A stretch of DNA of 64,000 nt from Punica granatum (lineage: Eukaryota > Streptophyta > Magnoliopsida > Myrtales > Lythraceae): NCBI RefSeq assembly GCF_007655135.1, contig NC_045130.1, forward strand, positions 3,410,001 to 3,474,000. Direction: 5' to 3'. The position numbers and the translations under genes are program-made. Numbering within the stretch: position 1 is the stretch's first letter; every line of letters starts with the position of its first letter. The notes beneath the pieces are model-generated. The model was not told the DNA's origin. It ran no database searches and saw only the letters and a list, made by a program, of their open reading frames with translations. Shown here piece by piece: positions 32,771 to 44,237 of the stretch.

Positions 32771-35149
32771 CGGAATGACCTTTTAGAAGCAATTGTAATT
32801 GTTTTATTGCCCTTATGGGACTCCCTTCTATCTCTCTCTCTCCTCTCAGCCTTCTCGTTCTCCTCTCTTCTACATCCATGGCTTCCGTCACAAGAATGCG
32901 TTTTCATTTGCCTTGAGCGTCTGTCCAGGTTAGTTTCTTTGATTTTGCCATTTATAATTTGTTTCCAGAGACAGTTTTGCTGATACAATTAATTTTCCTC
33001 TTATGTCTGCCATGTTGAGGTGCCATTGCGCGGTAAGCTGAGCATTTTTCATTCATTCGTGTATGATTTAGCTCCGTAATCGAATAATTGAGGTTATTTT
33101 GTCGATTTATTCTACGTTTTCTACCTTATCGTTTATGTTATTTGGCTTATCGGCTCCGTAGCATCCAAACTGTAGTTCTGAAGCCGTTGGCTTTTCCTTT
33201 GTGATAACAGATTTTGCATTACATGCTAATGCATGGTAATCTCAGTTTACCTTCATCTCCCTTTAGGGATATGTATCACATTGTTAATTAGGTTTATCCT
33301 TGCCAGCTTTCAAAGCTCCCCTAACGATAAATATTCCTGTCATTAAGGACTGAGTGGAAGTTGTTTCTTTCCTCCCAGTACTGTTATTTGATGTTTTGCA
33401 TCGCTTCTTGTGCTATTTGGATGAATTTCCCATTTGGTACATCAACTTATAAGATTCTCGCAATTCTTTTTCAGTAGTTTCTTATAATCATTTCATTCTG
33501 AAGTTTCTTTACTTTGTGACTGCTATTTAGGTGCATAATTGGCTGTGAATATTTAACTCTCCTTTTTTCGTGCTATGAGGTGCATGTGCCTTTTTTCCAG
33601 TTGATGGCTTTACCCCAATCATGGTTAGTTCAGGCACTGCTTGGCACTCTCAAGATCATTTTTTAGTGGTCTATAGGTATTCTGTCTAAATTTTATTGTT
33701 GGAAGCTACAATGTACAAAATAGTAACTTGTCCTGCACGGATGGCCTAAACAAGTGGAGTTCAAAACTTCTGTTTTTCTCTTCGTTTGATGTAATAAAAC
33801 CGTCTGGATATGGTAACATTTATCGGGAGCTTGATTTCACAAGCAGATAACTTTATGTCCTTGATGATGCAAAGGGCGTAGTGAGCAAGTCATCAGACTC
33901 TACGAGCAATCTTCTGGAGCAGGTATCCTATCTGTATTAACATTTCTTTCAAACTCATTCTCTTAGACATGGATATGTGGTTAACTTCTTGGTTTCATCC
34001 CTTACGACAACTTATAACTACATGTACTCCATATTATTCTGTGCTCATGCTGCAACTCTCGGTTAGTAGATTTTAGCTCCGTGACAGATAAAATGTAATC
34101 CTGACGCGGCGTACACGAAAGCAACTATCACAGATCCGTTGATTTCGCAGAATACCGAAACTACAATCTTCAATCCCCTATTGATTCTTCGAATTCGTAG
34201 GAAACCGGCATCAAACTCGAATCGAATCCGAGAATAGGCGAAAGAGCACGGTAGCTTCAAAACTTTATTGATAATAAAAAAAACTGTTTTTAGTCCTAGA
34301 ACTTACATCGCTTAAATAGAAATATGAAATTATTACGAAGGAAATAAAATATTCCTAAAAATTGCAAAAAGAGGCCCAAATAACATAAAATTACCTATTT
34401 GTGACCCTAAACGATGGAATTCGGCCTAAATCTCGTTTCCGTTTCCCTTGAGACAGATTCATCAGAACTTATTTTTCTCGGGGTACCGATTTACCACTTC
34501 TTCTACCGCATCAAATCCCTTTGAGAAATTAGATAGTTGCTTATATTTAGTTCTGGTCAAATATGACACAATGCTAAACATTGAGACCATTTAATCATAA
34601 TTTACAGGTCAATGGGTCACTCGAACAGCATATCGGTAGTAGTTCATACTCTTCATCGAATAGTTAGCAGCTTCTTGCTTTTCTTCATAATATCAGTGGT
34701 GCCATGTATCATCTATTTACTTTGTCCGATCAAATATATTTCTCTTCACAGATTTTGCATTTTTACTATGAAAGTGGCAGGTTGCCATGGATGACGCTTG
34801 GGCTTTCTCCTGAACAGATCTTTTCGATGAAAAATGTGCTATTAGATTTTAGAATTTATTTCATTGATTTTAATATTTTACAGTGAGTGAAGGAATGATG
34901 CAATTGTGCATTTGTATAGCAATTTAGTATGGCTCTTCAAGTACTGTCCTTTTGATATATATGTACTCGGATTTGATTTCACCGACTCGTGAAATCAATT
35001 TTGATTATAATATTTAAATAAACATATTCATGTCAATATTTATTGCCACTTGCCACAAGGAAGCATGTACGATAGCTTGGTTGTGAACTCTACGATTCTA
35101 GATTGTAAAAGATGTGATGGGTAGCTAGAAATGTGATAATTTATTCTAC
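32771..35149. other. Mostly non-coding DNA with exon-like scraps
   Basis: A CT-rich stretch at 32825-32875 leads to a 12-codon frame starting ATGGCTTCCGTC, with a splice donor-like CAG/GTTAG near 32928. A second exon-like piece ends CTGGAGCAG/GTATCC near 33922. These could be remains of an intron-rich gene, but no family was recognised. 34060-34520 is non-coding sequence of unknown type. Confidence 0.25.
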
Positions 35150-35374
35150 TATTTAGTAGCAATTGTTGTAATGGCTGCTAAATTTTGCTATTAAAAGTAT
35201 GTATTTTTTACAGCAATTCTTTTTATTTTTACCAGCAATTGCTAGAATTGCTACTAACACCTTTAGCGACAATGGAGGGGAATTGCTTAATTGCTGGTAA
35301 AGGTTTTTGCAGCAATTATAATTGCTACTAAATGTCATAGCAATTTTCACTATAAGGCTTTTATGTTGTAGTGC
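35150..35374 (-). mobile_element. One end of a CACTA-type DNA transposon or its MITE
   Basis: Read on the minus strand from 35374 the sequence opens CACTACAACATAAAAGCC. It then repeats short subterminal motifs such as AGCAATT many times in both directions. That layout is typical of CACTA (En/Spm) ends. The other terminus was not found. The right side borders duplicated PUP-flank DNA. Confidence 0.5.
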
Positions 35375-35375
35375 C

Positions 35376-35745
35376 ATGGCATCCCCCAGTCTGTATAGTA
35401 GAAGGATAACAACGTTAACTAAAGTTTCGGGTATGTATTCCACCTTGAAAAAAGAAATTCCTACCTATATATTTTGTTTTAGAGATTTGTTAAATCATCC
35501 TAATTCGGAAGTGTCGAACACTCTAATTTGGCTCTTTTGTAATTACATGGGAAAGTGTGCACTTTTAATGCGTGATAGAGAATTGGAGATTCTTCCTCCA
35601 AAAATAATTCCCTTTTATTATAAGAGAGCTCAAAAAGAATAAAAGGTACGGAAACTCTCACTTACGAAGTTACGAAACCCTTCAACTGTACTAAATCCTT
35701 AAATAAACAATATAACAATAGAAAAACCACCCATACTCACAAAGA
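35376..35745. other. Duplicated PUP flank leading into a decayed PUP copy
   Basis: 35376-35480 matches 26355-26460 behind the intact PUP gene (CCCCCAGTCTGTA and TATTCCACCTTGAAAAAAG). No gene is seen in the remaining ~260 bp, which should have been the promoter of the PUP copy that follows. Confidence 0.5.
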
Positions 35746-35858
35746 TTACAGGGAGCGTTCATCATCATTATTACAGGGAGGTAACTAAAGGTAACAGCTC
35801 TACCCTTGGCAAAAGAAGTATGTGATCGAGCAAACTCCAACTGGACAACCACCAGCAC

Positions 35859-35932
35859 TGTTAATCAATTCCGTGTGTCACTTTTGTTTTTTCGTTCATA
35901 TTGTCTTCTACTATCGTACATCAGACGCAACA
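35859..35932 (+). repeat. 5' LTR of Tork-like element, internally deleted
   Basis: It begins TGTTAA and jumps straight to TCAATTCCGTGTG, which lies 6 bp and 266 bp, respectively, from the start of the 3' LTR. The bases TAA occur at both edges of the missing part. Confidence 0.88.
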
Positions 35933-35972
35933 ATTGGTATCAGAGCTCGGGTTTGAATCGGAGCAATCTACG

Positions 35973-38900
35973 ATGGACGGAGGAAAATTGATGATCGAAA
36001 AGTTCGATGGATTGGATTACGGGTTTTGGAGGATGCAGATCGAAGATTATCTTTACGGTAAAGATTTGTGGCAACCTCTAGAGGATAAGTCGATCGGGAT
36101 GACAGAAGCGGAATGGAAGGTGTTGGATAGGAAGGCGATGAGTGTGATTCGTCTGTCACTGTCGCGGAACGTGGCGTTTCATACAGCGAAGGAGAAAACC
36201 ACCAAAGGTATACTGAAGGTTTTAGCCGATATGTACGAAAAGCCGTCAGCGGCGAACAAGGTTCATCTGATGTGGCGGCTGTTTAACCTAAAGATGTCAG
36301 AGAGTACTGCTGTTGCTGAACATCTGAATGAGTTCAATTTGATAACGGCTCAATTGACCTCAGTGGCTATCGATTTTGATGACGAAGTAAGAGCCCTAAT
36401 TTTATTGTCGTCTCTACCAGAAAGTTGGAGCGGAACGGTCACAGCTGTTAGTGCTTCAGCAGGGAAGGCGAAATTAAAGTTTGATGAAGTTCAAGATCTG
36501 ATAATTAGTGAAGAAATTCGCAGAAAAGAATCAGGGAAAGCTTCGGGATCAGCTTGAGTACAGAAAATAGAGGCAGATCAGAATCAGGGAATTCGCATCG
36601 AGGCAGATCGAAGTCGAGAAGTAAATCTAAGTCAGGACAAGACAAAAGTTCAATTGAGTGCTGGAATTGTAAGAAACGTGGTCATTACAAGAATCAGTGT
36701 AAGGCACCGAGAAAGGAAAGGAAAGACGACAACTCAGCAAACGTGGCAACAGAGGAGATTAGTGACGCACTGATCTTGAGTGTCAGCAGTCCGTTGGAAT
36801 CGTGGGTTTTGGATTCTGGAGCATCGTTTCATTCTTGCCCTAATGCCGATATTATGGAGAATTATATTTCTGGTAATTTTGGTAAGGTTTATCTTGCTGA
36901 TGATGAGCCTTTGGAGATCGCAGGGAAGGGAGATGTTCGGATTAAAACACCGAATGGACTCGTATGACAGTTGCGTGGTGTGAGGCACATTCCTGGTTTG
37001 AAGAGGAATCTGATTTCTGTAGGGCAGTTGGATGACGAGGGTTATAACCTGTCCTTTGGCTCTAGTTCCTGGAAAATAATCAAAGGGGCCATGGTGGTGG
37101 CTCGAGGTAAGAAGGAGGGTACACTGTACATGACCATGAACAACCATGATAACATTGCACTCGCCAGTGCAAACAGCGATGCAGATTTGTGGCATTGCAG
37201 ACTTGGCCACATGAGTGAGAAGGGGATGAAACAGTTATGTTCAAAGGGCAAACTACCAGGTCTAAAAACAGTTGAGCTTGGATTATGCGAGGATTGTGTA
37301 TTCGGGAAGCAGAAAAGAGTCAGTTTTTCGAAGGCTGGTAGAACCTTGAAGGAGCAGAAATTGGAGCTGGTACATAGTGACTTATGGGGACCAGCACCGG
37401 TCACATCTCTCGGTGGCGCATCATATTACATGACCTTCATTGACGACTCCACGAGGAAGGTATGGGTTTATTTTCTTAAACGTAAATCTGACGCTTTTGA
37501 TGCTTTCAGAAAGTGGAAAGCTTTGGTAGAAAATGAAACAGGCCTGAAGGTGAAGTGTTTGAGATCTGATAATGGCGGAGAATATGAGCTCGATGAGTTC
37601 AAAGAGTACTGTGCTGTGAATGGCATTCGCATGGAGAAAACTGTTAGAGGAACCCCTCAGCAGAACGGGGTTGCAGAACGAATGAACAGAACCTTGAATG
37701 AACGTGCTAGGTGCATGCGATTGAAGTGTGGGTTACCGAAGACATTTTGGGCAGATGCAGTTAACACTGCTGCTTTCTTAATTAATAGAGGACCATCAGT
37801 TCCTTTGGACAACGACATACCAGAGGAGGTTTGGAGTGGTAAAGAGGAAAACCTATCATTTCTCAAAGTTTTCGGTTGTGTTTCGTATGTTCATGTTGAT
37901 GCTACTGCTAGAAGCAAACTGGATGCAAAATCTGTGAAGTGTACTTTTATTGGATATGGCGGTGATGAATTTGGTTATAGATTTTGGGATGATCAGAATC
38001 GGAAAATAATTCGAAGTCGAGATGTCATATTTAATGAGCATGTTCTGTACAAAGACAGGTCAGGTGCACCAGACATTGATAGTGCAGGTACTCAGGTTAA
38101 AAGCCCTCAGTTTATTGAATTGGATATTCCAAACTCACGTGTTAGCAAAATTCAGAATGACTAGGAGGTTGTTGAGGCAGAACCAAGTACACCGGTAGTT
38201 CCGTTGAGGAGATCAGAAAGACAACATCACGCACCGGAAAGGTACTCGCCCTCTTTACACTATCTTCTGTTGACTGATAGTGGTGAGCCAGAATGTTATG
38301 CTGAGGCTATGCAGAGCGAGCACTCGAGCAAGTGGGAGCTTGCAATGGAAGATGAAATGAATTCTTTGATGTCCAATAGCACTTGGGAACTAGTTGAGCT
38401 TCCAAAGGGTAAGAAAGCATTGCATAACAAGTGGGTTTACAGAATTAAAGAAGAGGCGGATGGAAGCAAGCGTTACAAGGCAAGGTTGGTTGTGAAGGGT
38501 TTTCAGCAGAAACAAGGTATTGATTATACAGACATATTCTCTCCTGTTGTGAAGCTAACTACTATCAGATTAGTTTTGAGCATAGTTGCTGCAGAGAATT
38601 TATTGTTAGAGCAGATGGATGTAAAAACAGCCTTTCTTCATGGTGATCTTAACGAAGACATATATATGAAGCAACCAGAAGGATACTTGTCCGAAGGTAG
38701 CAGTGAGCTTGTGTGCAAGCTACAGAAAAGTTTGTATGGATTGAAACAAGCCCCGAGACAGTGGTATATGAAGTTTGATGGGTTCATGCATGAGATCGAG
38801 TTTGTCAGATGCAATGCTGATCATTGTTGCTACTTCAAGAGGTTTGACAATAGCTTTATTATTTTGCTATTATATGTTGATGATATGTTGATAGCAGGCT

Positions 38901-39835
38901 CTTGTGCTCAAGAGGTGTATAAGTTGAAGAAGCAATTGTCCAAACAGTTTGAGATGAAGGATCTTGGAGAGGCTAAACAGATCCTAGGTATGAGGATTAA
39001 TCGAGATAAAGTGGCAGGAAAGCTGTTCCTTTCACAGGCTGAATACATTGAAAACGTTTTGAAGAGATTCCGTATGGATACAGCAAAGCCAGTGAGTACT
39101 CCTATGGGTAGCCATTTTAAGCTATCAATGAAGGATTCACCTAAAAGTGATTCAGAGCGTGCTCATATGGAGAAAGTTCCCTACGCTTCAGCAGTTGGAA
39201 GTATTATGTATGCTATGGTGTGTACTAGACCAGATATTGCGCATGCAGTGGGAGTTGTGAGCAGATATATGAGTAATCCGGGTAAGCAACATTGGGAAGC
39301 AGTAAAGTGGATCTTCAGATACTTGCGAGGTACCACAGAGAGGGCTCTATGTTTCGAAGGCAAGAACATGGTTTTGAATGGTTACGTTGATGCTGACTTG
39401 GCAGGTGATCTTGATAAAAGGAAGAGTACAACCGGATACGTGTTTACTTTCAGTGGTACATCAGTTTCTTGGGCTTCTAAATTGCAGAAGACAGTGGCTT
39501 TGTCTACTACAGAAGCAGAGTATATAGCAGTGACAGAGGCTAGTAAAGAAATGATATGGCTGCAGAATTTCTTGTGTGAACTGAGGAAAGAGCAGAAGAA
39601 CAGTATTCTTTACAGCGACAGTCAGAGCGCTATTTTCTTAGCTAAGAATCCAGCTTTTCATTCGAGAACGAAGCACATTGAGTTGAAGTATCATTACATT
39701 CGATATCTCTTGGAAAAGAAGACTTTGCAACTGATGAAGATTCGTGGAAGCGAGAATCCTGCTGACATGTTAACTAAGGTTGTGACCTTAGAGAAGTTGA
39801 AACTATGCATGGCTTCAACTGGCCTTGGAACTTGA
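35973..39835 (+). pseudogene. Copia polyprotein of Tork-like element, broken
   Basis: Gag starts at the ATG at 35973 and runs to TGA at 36555. The continuation lies in the frame one base back: zinc knuckle 'CWNCKKRGHYKNQC', protease 'WVLDSGASFHSCP', TGA at 36965, GAG-pre-integrase 'LWHCRLGHMSEKG', integrase ('VHSDLWG', 'RSDNGGEY', 'TPQQNGVAERMNR'), TAG at 38162, reverse transcriptase ('MDVKTAFLHGDL', 'YVDDMLIAG') and RNase H ('DADLAGD', 'TTEAEYIAV', 'SDSQSAIFLAKNPAFHSRTKHIE') to the stop at 39833. It has thus one frameshift and two premature stops. Everything else is well preserved, so it was probably mobile not long ago. Confidence 0.88.
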
Positions 39836-39933
39836 AGAGTTCGAGGATTGGCGCCGCCGTCATTTATGGGTTATTTGTTGACTATGAAGATGAAGAGATA
39901 ATTACATTCGTGTTCAGTCTCCAAGTGGGAGAT

Positions 39934-40270
39934 TGTTAAGTTATGGAGCCTGAAGTACTGTGAATCTGGGTTGAGATCGGTGAGTTGGCTAGGGGTTGCA
40001 GGGGGGCAGCGCCCCCCTGCTTGGGAGCCCGGGGGCGTAGCCCCCAGCCCATATTGTATTCGGCCCATTGGGGATGTAATTAGGGTTTGTTCCTTTTAAA
40101 ACAGCTGTTTATATCTCTTGTAACCCTAACTAAAAAAATAGTAGATATACCTGGCTTGGCGGCGCCCCCAGACGTAGTCAGAATTACTGACGAACTGGGT
40201 AATCAATTCCGTGTGTCACTTTTGTTTTTTCGTTCATATTGTCTTCTACTATCGTACATCAGACGCAACA
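39934..40270 (+). repeat. 3' LTR of Tork-like element, with GC-rich palindromes
   Basis: 337 bp. It contains two strong inverted repeats: GCAGGGGGGC/GCCCCCCTGC with a three-base loop at 39998-40020, and GGGGGC/GCCCCC with loop GTA at 40031-40045. TTTTAAAACAGCTG near 40095 could belong to the promoter or polyadenylation region. Confidence 0.88.
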
Positions 40271-40440
40271 AGCACAGTGATAGTGGTTAAGCTCCAAACA
40301 CTTCACTTAAACATCATGAGTTTGAACTTCACTGAGAATGTAGAGCTCGTCACTATGTGGATGTATTATGAGATAACAGTGGCCGGCTCATAATATTTGA
40401 TCCAGTGGGCATTGGACTTAATTTATTAGTGTGTTGGTGG
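40271..40440 (+). mobile_element. SINE-like sequence, family S3
   Basis: It starts AGCACAGTGATAGTGGTTAAG (read in pieces; A-box-like) and has CATCATGAGTTTGAACTTC as B-box-like segment. The head matches the inverted copy at 63393-63457. The Copia element above inserted at the very start of this unit. The right end is uncertain. Confidence 0.4.
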
Positions 40441-40741
40441 GGTTACGGTGGCCAAGTTGGGTTAAATCAGCGACCTATAGCGAAAGAAACATTCCATGGC
40501 GGTTAGATTCCCTTAGTTAGGGCAACCACAGCAAGTTAATAACCTGACCTAGCCTTTAATTCAGCAAAAAAAAAATCCAACGGAACAACTTCAGAGAAGA
40601 GTTACAGAGTTTGGAATTTCAGGCGAAAAAATTAAGAAAAATCTTATATATTTATAAAAGATCAGCAGTTATAACCTAGCTATCAGTACGACTACGAATT
40701 TTTCATTTGAAAATAGGCCCACGTGCTTATTTATAAGTTCA
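40441..40741. other. Short unassigned insert within the PUP pseudogene
   Basis: About 300 bp between the SINE-like unit and the resumption of PUP exon 1. It has an A-run near 40565 and no coding or repeat structure that I recognise. Confidence 0.3.
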
Positions 40742-41865
40742 ATGAAAATTTTACAAGAAGATCCTCTCCTACTCCTCAACTGCATCATCCTCTCCATCGG
40801 GACAACTTGTAGGCCCCTCGGCCCTCGCCATGCGGTTCTATTTCATCCATTGTGGCGAGTGGTTGTGGCTCTCAAGCTGGCTCAAGACGTGTGGCTGAGA
40901 ACCCACGGTTCGCCCCTTCACCATCTCCTACACCCCACAGCATGCCGTCGCGGATGGGCCACTGCCATTGCCGAAGGGGGCACCTGCCCTTTCCCAAGTC
41001 TTATTTTAATGAAGCCGTTCCTCTGTGTCCTCCGCCGTTATTGGGGTTCTCACTAGGTTCGACGACTATCTATGCTTATGGGTAGCTCGACACCCCGTCT
41101 CCACTTTTTCCCTCGTCATCGCCACCCAGCTTGCATCCACTGCAGGCTGTGCATTCCTCTTCCTGAAGCAGAGGTTCCGCTGCCTCATAGCCTTTTATTA
41201 CCTACAGCTTAGATCATTATGACTATATGTATGTCATTCATTGCTCATAATGCGGGGAGCATATATTTATTACACGGTGGGCATGTTCATCAACAAAGAC
41301 TGTCATGTATATTAAACGCGCCTCTCTTCTCTCTTATCTGTATCTATCGTTCGGTTCTGCTAGACCCAATCTACTCAAAATCTTCACCATATCGTCCGTA
41401 TAGAACCAATGGATCGTATTAAAAGCGGTTGTTGATCCACCTATATAAGTATAACACGTTCAGATGGGCCTGCTCTGACCGCATGCATCCATCAAAGTTG
41501 TCCTTGGTGTGCCAAGCACTGTAGTCCTACATGCATTTGCAGTTTGCACATGTTCGGATTTAGAGCTCGAAAAGGAAGGAAATCTTCAAATCTACATTGA
41601 TAATGTCCTCATGCATGAATTAACTGTGTGACTGAGATGGGATAGAGATTACCTATCAAAGAAGGAGATGGGCTAGAGATTTTGTTTTGAATAACAAGAT
41701 ATGGGAATCTTTTTGTTTGAGAAAAAAAAATGAATCTTTTTTGGCTGGAGGTCATTAAAATGTGCAGCAGAATAAACATATAAATAAATAAATAAAAAAG
41801 AAGACACCAAGGACTGGAACGGGAAAAATAGACCATACAAAGGACATCTTCATCGAAACAACAAT

Positions 41866-42025
41866 GCACGGTTTGAGCCTTGTTCCACTAAAGTAAGATC
41901 TGGAGTTCGAATTCTTATAAAGGCAGAAAATCTACGTTTAGAGAGTTTTATTTCTTAATGAATCGACCAACTCGACTAAATTAGTGGGGGCTCAATTGAA
42001 CTTTCAGATATAATAATTCACACCG
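41866..42025 (+). mobile_element. tRNA-derived SINE, family S1
   Basis: Head CACGGTTTGAGCCTTGTTCC, B-box GGAGTTCGAATTC at about 41901, body AATGAATCGACCAACTCGAC, end ATTCACACCGAAAAAAAC. It is the clearest copy of the family. It abuts the LINE fragment that follows. Confidence 0.6.
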
Positions 42026-42030
42026 AAAAA

Positions 42031-42940
42031 AACAACAATGCATGCTCTTAGGGACTGTGGCACTGTCAAGAGGATCTGGAAAGAGCTGGTCCCTATAGAC
42101 TTGCAGAAGTCCTTTTTCTCGGATGAGGATGAGCAATGGCTTATCAGAAATATATCGAGCTCACAGCCCTGTCCGGAAGGCCTTCCCTGGGCGGTTATTT
42201 TGGCATCGGCTATTGGCTAATTTGGCAGTGGCGGAATAAATCGCTATTTGATCCCCATTTTGTTCGTCCTATGGCAAGCGAGGGGATAATCTTTAGAGTA
42301 GCAAGTAGCTTTTCGAACTTGTTCTCTATTGACAATTCTGGACAGCATGGGAAGGAACGCGAGCGGAGGCGTGTTGGTTAGACTAAACTCTGCCGTGGAT
42401 GACATAAGCTGAATACGGATGGAGCTGCAAAGGGCAACCCGTGATGCGCTGGAGCTGGTGGCTTATTAAGGGCTGAAGATGGAAGGTGGCTGGGCAGTTT
42501 CGTCCATAACAGTGGGTTCTCAAATGCGGTTGTTGCCGAGTTATTGGCAGTTAAGTCGGGATTGGATATGGTCTGGGATATTGGAACTCGCAAACTTATC
42601 CTTGAAGTGGATTCGAAATCAGTATACTGCATGCTTCGGTCGAATCGTGATCATGTGCAATGGCATGAGGCTCCTTGGAAGGATATTGGTCGTCTGGTCC
42701 AACGAAATTGGACAATGGTCGTGAAGCATGTCTTCAAGGAAGGCCAGTGATGCGCGAATTAACTAGCAAACTATGCATTATCATTTCCTATTGAGCTCCA
42801 TATATTGAATCCCTGTCCATCTGGGCTCAATTTTCTAATGTTTAGTGATATTATAAGGGTCATAATATCTCATTATTGTACTTTTTAATTATTTTCTTTT
42901 AACGCATTTGGACTTCCGCCTCATTTCCCAAAAAAAAAAG
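42031..42940 (+). mobile_element. 5'-truncated LINE (L1-like) with plant-type RNase H, decayed
   Basis: 42038-42381 encodes the end of a zf-RVT-type region ('HALRDCGTVKRIWKELVP', then 'YWLIWQWRNKSLFDP' after a frameshift near 42200). 42415-42750 encodes an RVT_3-type RNase H: 'LNTDGAAKGNP', a TGA in place of a glycine codon, then 'AGAGGLLRAEDG', 'NAVVAELLAVKSGLDM' and 'ILEVDSKSV'. A ~180-bp 3' tail ends CATTTCCC and a run of A at about 42929-42939, as expected of a LINE. Everything upstream of this C-terminal part is missing. It lies in the former intron 2 of the PUP pseudogene. Confidence 0.75.
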
Positions 42941-43111
42941 ACTATTCATCCACCTAAAAAAAAAAAAGACATATTCATAGAAAAGGCCTTCTCCATTGAG
43001 TAGACATCTTCTAGGGCGTGCAACCCCAACAGACATCGGGAGAGGATTGTCGGGCAGAATCTTGTTTTATTTAGTCGAATTCTATTCATTGTCTTCTTTT
43101 TTTTTTTTTTT

Positions 43112-43290
43112 TTCAGTGTGAATCCGGTATTCGAAAGCTCAATGGAATCACAACTAATACAGTCGAATCGGGTCGGTCCACTAAGAAATAAAGCCCTTCC
43201 AACGTAGATTTTCTACATTTACAAAAATTCGAATCCGAGAACTTGTTTAAGCGGAACAATTGCCAAACCGTTTAAACCAATTCATATTGG
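43112..43290 (-). mobile_element. tRNA-derived SINE, family S1, inverted
   Basis: On the minus strand it shows GAACAAG/TTCGGATTCGAATTTTT in the B-box place, then TTCCAACGTAGATT's complement, GACCGACCCGATTCG and the end TTCACACTGAAAA preceding an A-run (T-run at 43098-43114 on plus). It matches the other S1 copies in order. Confidence 0.5.
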
Positions 43291-44237
43291 TCATTGTTTT
43301 CTTAATTTCATCACAGTTATGCTCCCCGTAACCAAAGTCCTCAGTGTAATCTTCTTCAAGAAGTTCCGGGTCGAGAAGAGTGTCTCGCCTGCCCTGTTTC
43401 TATAACTGGGGATTCAATTCGTACTCTTACAAAGAGATCAAGCACACCCAGAAGAGGAACCTGATCAATCGCGCTCGGAATCAAGATCAACAACATCAGA
43501 CTCCTCCTCCCGAGATGGAAATGAACTGCCAATCTCTCCTGATAGCAATCCAGTTGATAGAGAAGTACCTACAAGGTTTGATTTACAAAATGCAATTAAA
43601 TTTTGTGCATCTATTTGTAGTTAGTGTAATGGACAAATATGTTTTCAACCATATATCACGGGGAGAATTATGTTTATGGCCATTCATTGCAATGTTTCGC
43701 CTTTACCTATCCATCCGAAATCACTAGCTTATTAATAAGTGTACTTGGATTCTGATAAGAAGAAGAAGAAGAGATTTACCTCCTTTATTGTCAACCAGCA
43801 CGAAAAGAAGCTACATCAAGTGGGTAAATTACAGAATCAAGTGGATGATGTTAGCATCTTGTGGAACCATTTGTTGTGCTCGAGGAGTCTCTCCCAAGGT
43901 GGAACACATTCCCTGATGACTGGCAGCTCGAGGAATTTGTTAAACCACGCAGCCATCGAGGGCTCCATGAGGGTCGTGCCCGTGATCTCTTCAACTATCT
44001 GGGTTCAGCACTGGATCCACCCGATCGCAACATCCGCAAAGTTGATTGTCTCTCCCCAAAAGAACCCTTTCCCCTCGATAGAATCTTGAGGTTCTCCCGA
44101 GCTTCTTTAGCGGCTTTCTCTTGATCCTCGCCTTTCTTGGCAAATCCTCCCTTTATCACCGGCAGGGACTGAGATATGGCAGCAACATTTTAGTTAGGTG
44201 AAAGATTTAAGCTTGGCCACGATCTTAGCATGGTCAT

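Larger units (their letters stand above)
35859..40270 (+). mobile_element. Ty1/Copia retrotransposon, Tork-like, with shortened 5' LTR
   Basis: The element is flanked by the five-base duplication AGCAC (35854-35858 and 40271-40275). The 3' LTR (39934-40270) is 337 bp, starts TGTTAAG and ends GACGCAACA. The 5' LTR (35859-35932) has only 74 bp because about 263 bp were deleted inside it. The primer-binding site TGGTATCAGAGC is at 35935-35946 and the purine tract AAGTGGGAGA at 39923-39932. Domain order is Copia, and the zinc knuckle and reverse transcriptase resemble Tork/Tnt1-type elements (judged from memory). Confidence 0.92.
35746..43560 (+). pseudogene. Purine permease pseudogene cut apart by nested transposons
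   Basis: Four pieces are collinear with the intact PUP gene. 35746-35853 matches its leader and first ~14 codons, with the start codon changed to TTG near 35802. 40750-41187 is the rest of exon 1, frameshifted. About 41278-41307 is the last ~30 bases of exon 2; the rest of that exon is deleted. 43315-43553 is exon 3 from 'MLPVTK' to the tail. Between pieces 1 and 2 lie a Copia element (35859-40270) and SINE-like DNA. In the old intron 2 lie two SINEs and a LINE fragment. Both introns keep recognisable similarity to the intact gene, so the whole locus was duplicated first and invaded later. Confidence 0.85.
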
